This document shows positions 59,846 to 64,000 of a stretch of DNA of 64,000 nt, piece by piece (position 1 is the first letter of the stretch; each line of letters starts with the position of its first letter). Location of the stretch: NCBI GenBank assembly GCA_034401135.1, contig JAWZSP010000001.1, forward strand, positions 2,356,001 through 2,420,000, given 5' to 3'. Source of the stretch: Volutella citrinella. Taxonomy: Eukaryota > Ascomycota > Sordariomycetes > Hypocreales > Nectriaceae. Both the position numbers and the translations under genes were made by a program. Below the pieces are notes generated by a model, which searched no databases, was not told the origin of the DNA, and saw only the letters and a program-made list of their open reading frames with translations.

Positions 59846-61188
59846 TCAAACCACTGCTGCGACTTGCGCCGATTCGGCAGGCTCAGTCTTGGAGGATGGA
59901 ATTCTTGCTGACAGAGGCTTCTTTTTCCCTTCGCCCTTTTCCTTTCTTGTTTTGCCCATCTGCCCCCCGGCCGCCAGCGCACTTGCGTTGGCTCTCATTT
60001 GAGCCTTTTTGGCCGCCTTTCCCTGCGGAGGTAAGTCCAAACCCAGCTTAGCATCAACGTCGCGCGCCAGGTCGAGGTAGTGCTCGAAGCCAAGAGCTTG
60101 ACACATGGCCGTGTAGGATTTGCATTGGCTGGTCGACTGATAGGACTTATCCTTTCCGGGGACCATTTGTGCAAGGAGGAATTTGGTATTGCCGAATCGG
60201 TTCTCGACGTCCAAGGCATATTTTACGTACGCATCAACAACATCGCGCCACGGAGCCAGACCTCCATCGGAATCACTTCTGAAACAGCTTGGGTTCTTTT
60301 CAGCCGAGGTAGCGATCATGGCTCCATCCGCACCAAACTCTTCTGCGAGTTGCAGGCCTTGGGCTCGGTTCTCAACGTCCCCGTTCATGAGACAAGCAAC
60401 ACCATACTCATGACAAACCGATGCAACCATGCGGAGTTGCCCTCGAATAGCCCGTTCTCGCGGTCGCATAGGGGTTGTTCGGCAGTGCACAGTCAGGCCG
60501 GTGATGCCTGTCTGGCAGAGTCTTCGCACCAGCGCCTCGGTTTCATCGGCCGTATCGAGAATTCTGATTTTGACGCTAATTCCAATATTGAACTCGGGAG
60601 AAATGTTCTTCACCAAGGCTTCTAATATGGCACACAACTTGTCTGGTGTCTTGAGAAGAGCAGCACCCATACCGCCACTTGTGCTAAAGGGTTTAGGACA
60701 ACCCGCGTTGACATCGATGCCGGCGACGTCTGCAGCAACTAGTCTCGCTGCCTGAACGGCACGCTCTGGGTCTGCGGTGCCGATCTGAAAGATGAGCTTC
60801 CCCTTTTCAAGTTCTGGGTGCAGTCGGTAGATGATATTCTCCTTGGCATCGGGTGGGGGCTCTTTCTGTCCGCAGTTGGCAAGGCGGAACCACTCGATAG
60901 TCTTTGATTCCTCGTTGAAGCGGCGGCTCGTACCGATCATTGAATAGTCAACAGTCTCGGGCCCTAGTAGTAAGGCTATATTAGTAAATTGTAGAATGCA
61001 TCCCCATAAGCGGACATACCCCAAACCAGGTCTGCGCCGTACTTGAGCGCAGCCAGTCTGGATGGCAACTCGCCGGAGCGAACCATGGGCGCGAGGACAA
61101 TCTTTCCGCGATAGTCGACTCCTCGCGGAGGAATGGGGACTCGTTTGACATCGGGGGCCATCATTCTTCTCAATAACCGGGCTATCAT
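59846..61188 (-). CDS. dus2: tRNA-dihydrouridine synthase 2
   Basis: FMN enzyme that reduces uridine 20 in the D-loop of tRNAs. Exons 61188-61020 and 60963-59846 (56-nt intron) give 428 aa. The TIM barrel starts RGKIVLAPMVRSGELPSRLA, a family signature; the catalytic Cys is in GIDVNAGCPKPFS at about 142; the FMN-site blocks HCRTTPMRPRERA and CLMNGDVEN follow. The C-terminus is basic and Gly/Lys-rich (GKTRKEKGEGKKK). The double-stranded RNA-binding domain of animal DUS2 is absent. An alternative start nine codons in (ATG at 61164) is possible. The frame upstream of 61188 read by an open frame to 61228 is a different phase and is not used. Confidence 0.94.
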
Positions 61189-64000
61189 GCCGTGGGAAGC
61201 GGCCTCCAGTGTCGATGTGCGTTTTCAAGCAATTAGTAGCAGGCGCAGTAGTTCAACTTCGCATCGGCATGTGGAATGGAAGCCGGAATTTTTATCTTAT
61301 CGCTCTATCGATACGGGAATTGTGGGGTCGGGTCATTGTTTCCACCCTTTTTCGGACGAGTTTTTGTACGTACAAACCCTACAATGCAATATCGAGTTTG
61401 TTACCTGCCAACTTCTTTCCTCGTTGCTCTTTCCTCCCTTTGCAATCAATCCCACCCTTCTAGGCTGAGGAACCACAATATGGCATGCTCAAAGTCATGC
61501 CAATGTTGAATTCGACATTGTCCTTTGTTTGGCTTTAAGCGAACGTTTGGATACCAATGATGTGTGTCTTCTGCGTCGCAATGCGATCAGGCGGCTGAGC
61601 AATGTTCCAGTGCCACACGTATCTGTTTTCATGGCGCCCGCGACTGCATTGGGGTGTGACCATGTGAATGCGAGCAACGGGTTGGGGCTTGTCAACGACA
61701 TCAACGACGCCATTTGCTGCAATTGACTTAGTTCTTATGTAAGACGGCAAGGATCTCCTTCCAGTTGAGGACGCCATCATCGGCGACCATCCGGGCACGC
61801 TATCTCAAGCCTGGGGCCAAACGCCGGCATCTAATAAGCGGATAGCCCAGCTGAGTGTCAATACGAGCGACGATGCTGGCTGAAAGAAAACCCGATGCAG
61901 AGGAATACGAAGAGAACAACCCCCTCCCTGTCTCTCACTAAGCGAAAATAACTAACTGGCAATAATTCAGGTTGGCTGGAAACCCACTCACTGATCATGG
62001 CTGGCCGTTTAGCCGCTGTTGAGCATCCAATGCCTAGCAGCACTAAAAGTTGGACACCAAAGGAGCGTCCTGTCAGATAGCATGGACGTTTGACCAGCGC
62101 CGTTTATGATGACCCGCAGGTTATGTAGCCGTATCCTTTTTATGGTCTTCAGAACACAATCTCCTAGCATCAGTTTCCGCGATATGCCGATTTGAGATTT
62201 TGAGCGCCCAGAAGCCCCAACCATCGAATTCCTTGTGACAGTGGAGAGTCCCCAAGCCGCGGACGGCCGCTGCCGCTAAAACCCCCTTTGCTGTGTTAGA
62301 CGGGGAAGGCCTGTTTCAGTTCGCCTATGGGGCACACGTAGGGTGGCGGGGCCACCAACGTCACTGGAACGACGCTAGATGGGTTGGATCTGTGGGTTCT
62401 AGCGGGCCCGCGTCATTCACACCTCAGACGCCAGCGCTGATTCCCGCTAGCCTTCAGGGAGAGAGCTCGCCAGGTGGCAGCCTGGCTGCAGAGCAACGCG
62501 CCTGCAACTACCGCTCCTACTTGTGTTGGTTGTGCTTCTTCATGCGCGTGCTGCTCTTGTCGTCAGGACCTAGCCACGGCCGTTTTGCCGTTTTGAAGTG
62601 AGAATTGGCTGGTGTCAAAGGGGCCAAGGGGCCCCCGATGGATTCTGCACATGTACGGTACTTTTCGTGCAGGACGTGTCCAGAGTATTATGGGGATGTG
62701 GCATTACCTGCTCTCCCTACCTGGGCCGTCCGGGTCATGCAGAAGCAGCAAGCAGCAGAGGTAGGATGAAATCGTGCAGTCGGCAATGTCCCGGCGTCAG
62801 AGGCGGGCAAGCTGGATAGCGGCGGAACGCACCTGTCCCCAACTGGACTCTACTAGTACCTATTGTGGCGGATTCTTATGTGAGATCATCCCAATATCCG
62901 CAGCGTCAAGGTCTGGGTGTTGCCGTCGGGAATTCGATTCGCCGTGCGGACGCCGAAGAATCCGGTCTGGGAGGAGACAAGGAGGCACATGCCCGCCTCC
63001 CGTATCAGGCCGTCCTACCGCAACTCGAGATGAGATGCATCACAACGGTCTGGAGCGCTTTTGATTTGCAACAGCCGGCCCACACGAGGCTGAACACGGC
63101 ATGAGGATCCAAAAATGCAAGCGAGGAAGGGAGAACAAGGGAGCGCTCAACCACACACACGGTGGGGAAGGATACCAGAGAGGTGGCCACAGCTGTGTCT
63201 ATAGCATTGTTCCTGTGCTGTCCACACACCACGGAGCAGACGTCCAGGACTTTGTGGTGCGTGTTTAGCCCTTTGCACATTGTAAAGGGCCACATGTCTT
63301 GGATGTCTGTTTCAAAGGGGCTGTGGGATCGTCTGGGCCGAACTAGCTGCGGGGCGGGGGAAGCTACTATTAGAATTAAGGGTCCCTTCATGCCTCACGC
63401 CGTCTCCATCGTCGTTCCAGGATGGGGCGTTACTGGCCTCCATGGACTGCCCAATGGTCTTAGTTCGTGCCCAGTCACTGTCTGTCAAGCGTTTCGGGCA
63501 TCGACGACGACGACTGTTGACGTCGACGTGATGACGATGGGCAAAGAGGGTGATCTGCAGTCAATATTAGCCCCCAACCCGATAGTTGCCCCAGGGCGCA
63601 CGACATGGGGATCTGCGAAGGCGCCGAAGGACTACGAAACACCCTCAAGCTTCATTCCAATCTTCCTCCCCCATAATTGTGGTGCGCGACTCTTGCCATG
63701 AGGGTCTACTCTGGGCCAATGGACATTATGCATCGGTGTTGTTGGCTGGCATCGCGCTCATCCCGCTTTGTGAGGATGATGAAACTGGCCGCCTCCATGC
63801 CCCTGGATCCTGATGCTCGCCCGCTCTCATCCATCTCGGGTCGTGCTCCCATCCTACGTACTGCCTAGATTACTGCTGGCCCAGGTAGGACAGCCACTAC
63901 ATGTACCAACTCGCCGGGTGTGCATGCATGGGTGAGACGAGGATGCAGTCAGAAAGAACTGGCCTGTGGGATCTTCAGATTATTATCGAGAAACAAAGTC
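61189..64000. other. No gene supported at the right edge
   Basis: 2.8 kb. Open frames (for example 62293-62601 and 63162-63701, both plus) have no domain, and the second has no ATG start. The first few hundred bases should hold the dus2 promoter. Nothing mobile or structured was seen. Confidence 0.4.

Noticed and set aside
63162..63701. 179-codon plus-strand frame near the right edge
   Set aside because: Begins with GTG rather than ATG, low-complexity, no domain.

Overview
The window looks like nuclear chromosomal DNA of a filamentous ascomycete, most likely a sordariomycete and probably of the order Hypocreales. The evidence is about fifteen eukaryotic housekeeping and regulatory genes on both strands. 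Most have short introns (50-80 nt) with GTAAGT/GTATGT-type donors, GCTAAC/CTGAC-like branch sites and YAG acceptors. A Msn2/Seb1-type zinc-finger regulator and an LSD1 that carries an HMG box also point to a mould. No operons, rRNA, confident tRNA, CRISPR array, plasmid or phage features were seen. Order and species are inference; no database was searched.

Layout. 0-19 kb is gene-dense: CaM-type kinase cmk1 (-), a UBE2W-type ubiquitin-conjugating enzyme (+), vps33 (+), LSD1 histone demethylase (+), ATP synthase gamma atp3 (-), DNA topoisomerase I (+), and a GPI-anchored Crh-type GH16 transglycosylase (-). 19.2-32.3 kb is a 13-kb stretch with no gene I can support. It ends at the msn2/seb1 stress regulator (+), whose leader seems to contain an intron and a short uORF. 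36-46 kb holds dph6 fused to RidA domains (+), a DUF202 membrane protein (+) and an Hcs1/IGHMBP2-like helicase (+). 45.9-53.0 kb is gene-poor and holds a minisatellite and protein-like ORF scraps. 53-61 kb holds an unrecognised coiled-coil protein (+), mitochondrial intermediate peptidase oct1 (-), a MICOS subunit (+) and tRNA dihydrouridine synthase dus2 (-). 61.2-64 kb has no supported gene.

The genes do not form one pathway. They are the usual fungal mix: mitochondrial function (atp3, oct1, MICOS), chromatin and DNA topology (LSD1, top1, hcs1), translation and tRNA modification (dph6, dus2), trafficking (vps33), cell wall (crh) and signalling/stress (cmk1, msn2). Exon-intron models were built by hand. 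For every multi-exon gene the splice sites, phase and total length close exactly, except the 5' end of LSD1. I found no convincing new multi-gene system. The points most worth checking are the LSD1 N-terminus, the msn2 leader and its long upstream region, the unrecognised 684-aa protein, and the alternative start of the DUF202 gene.
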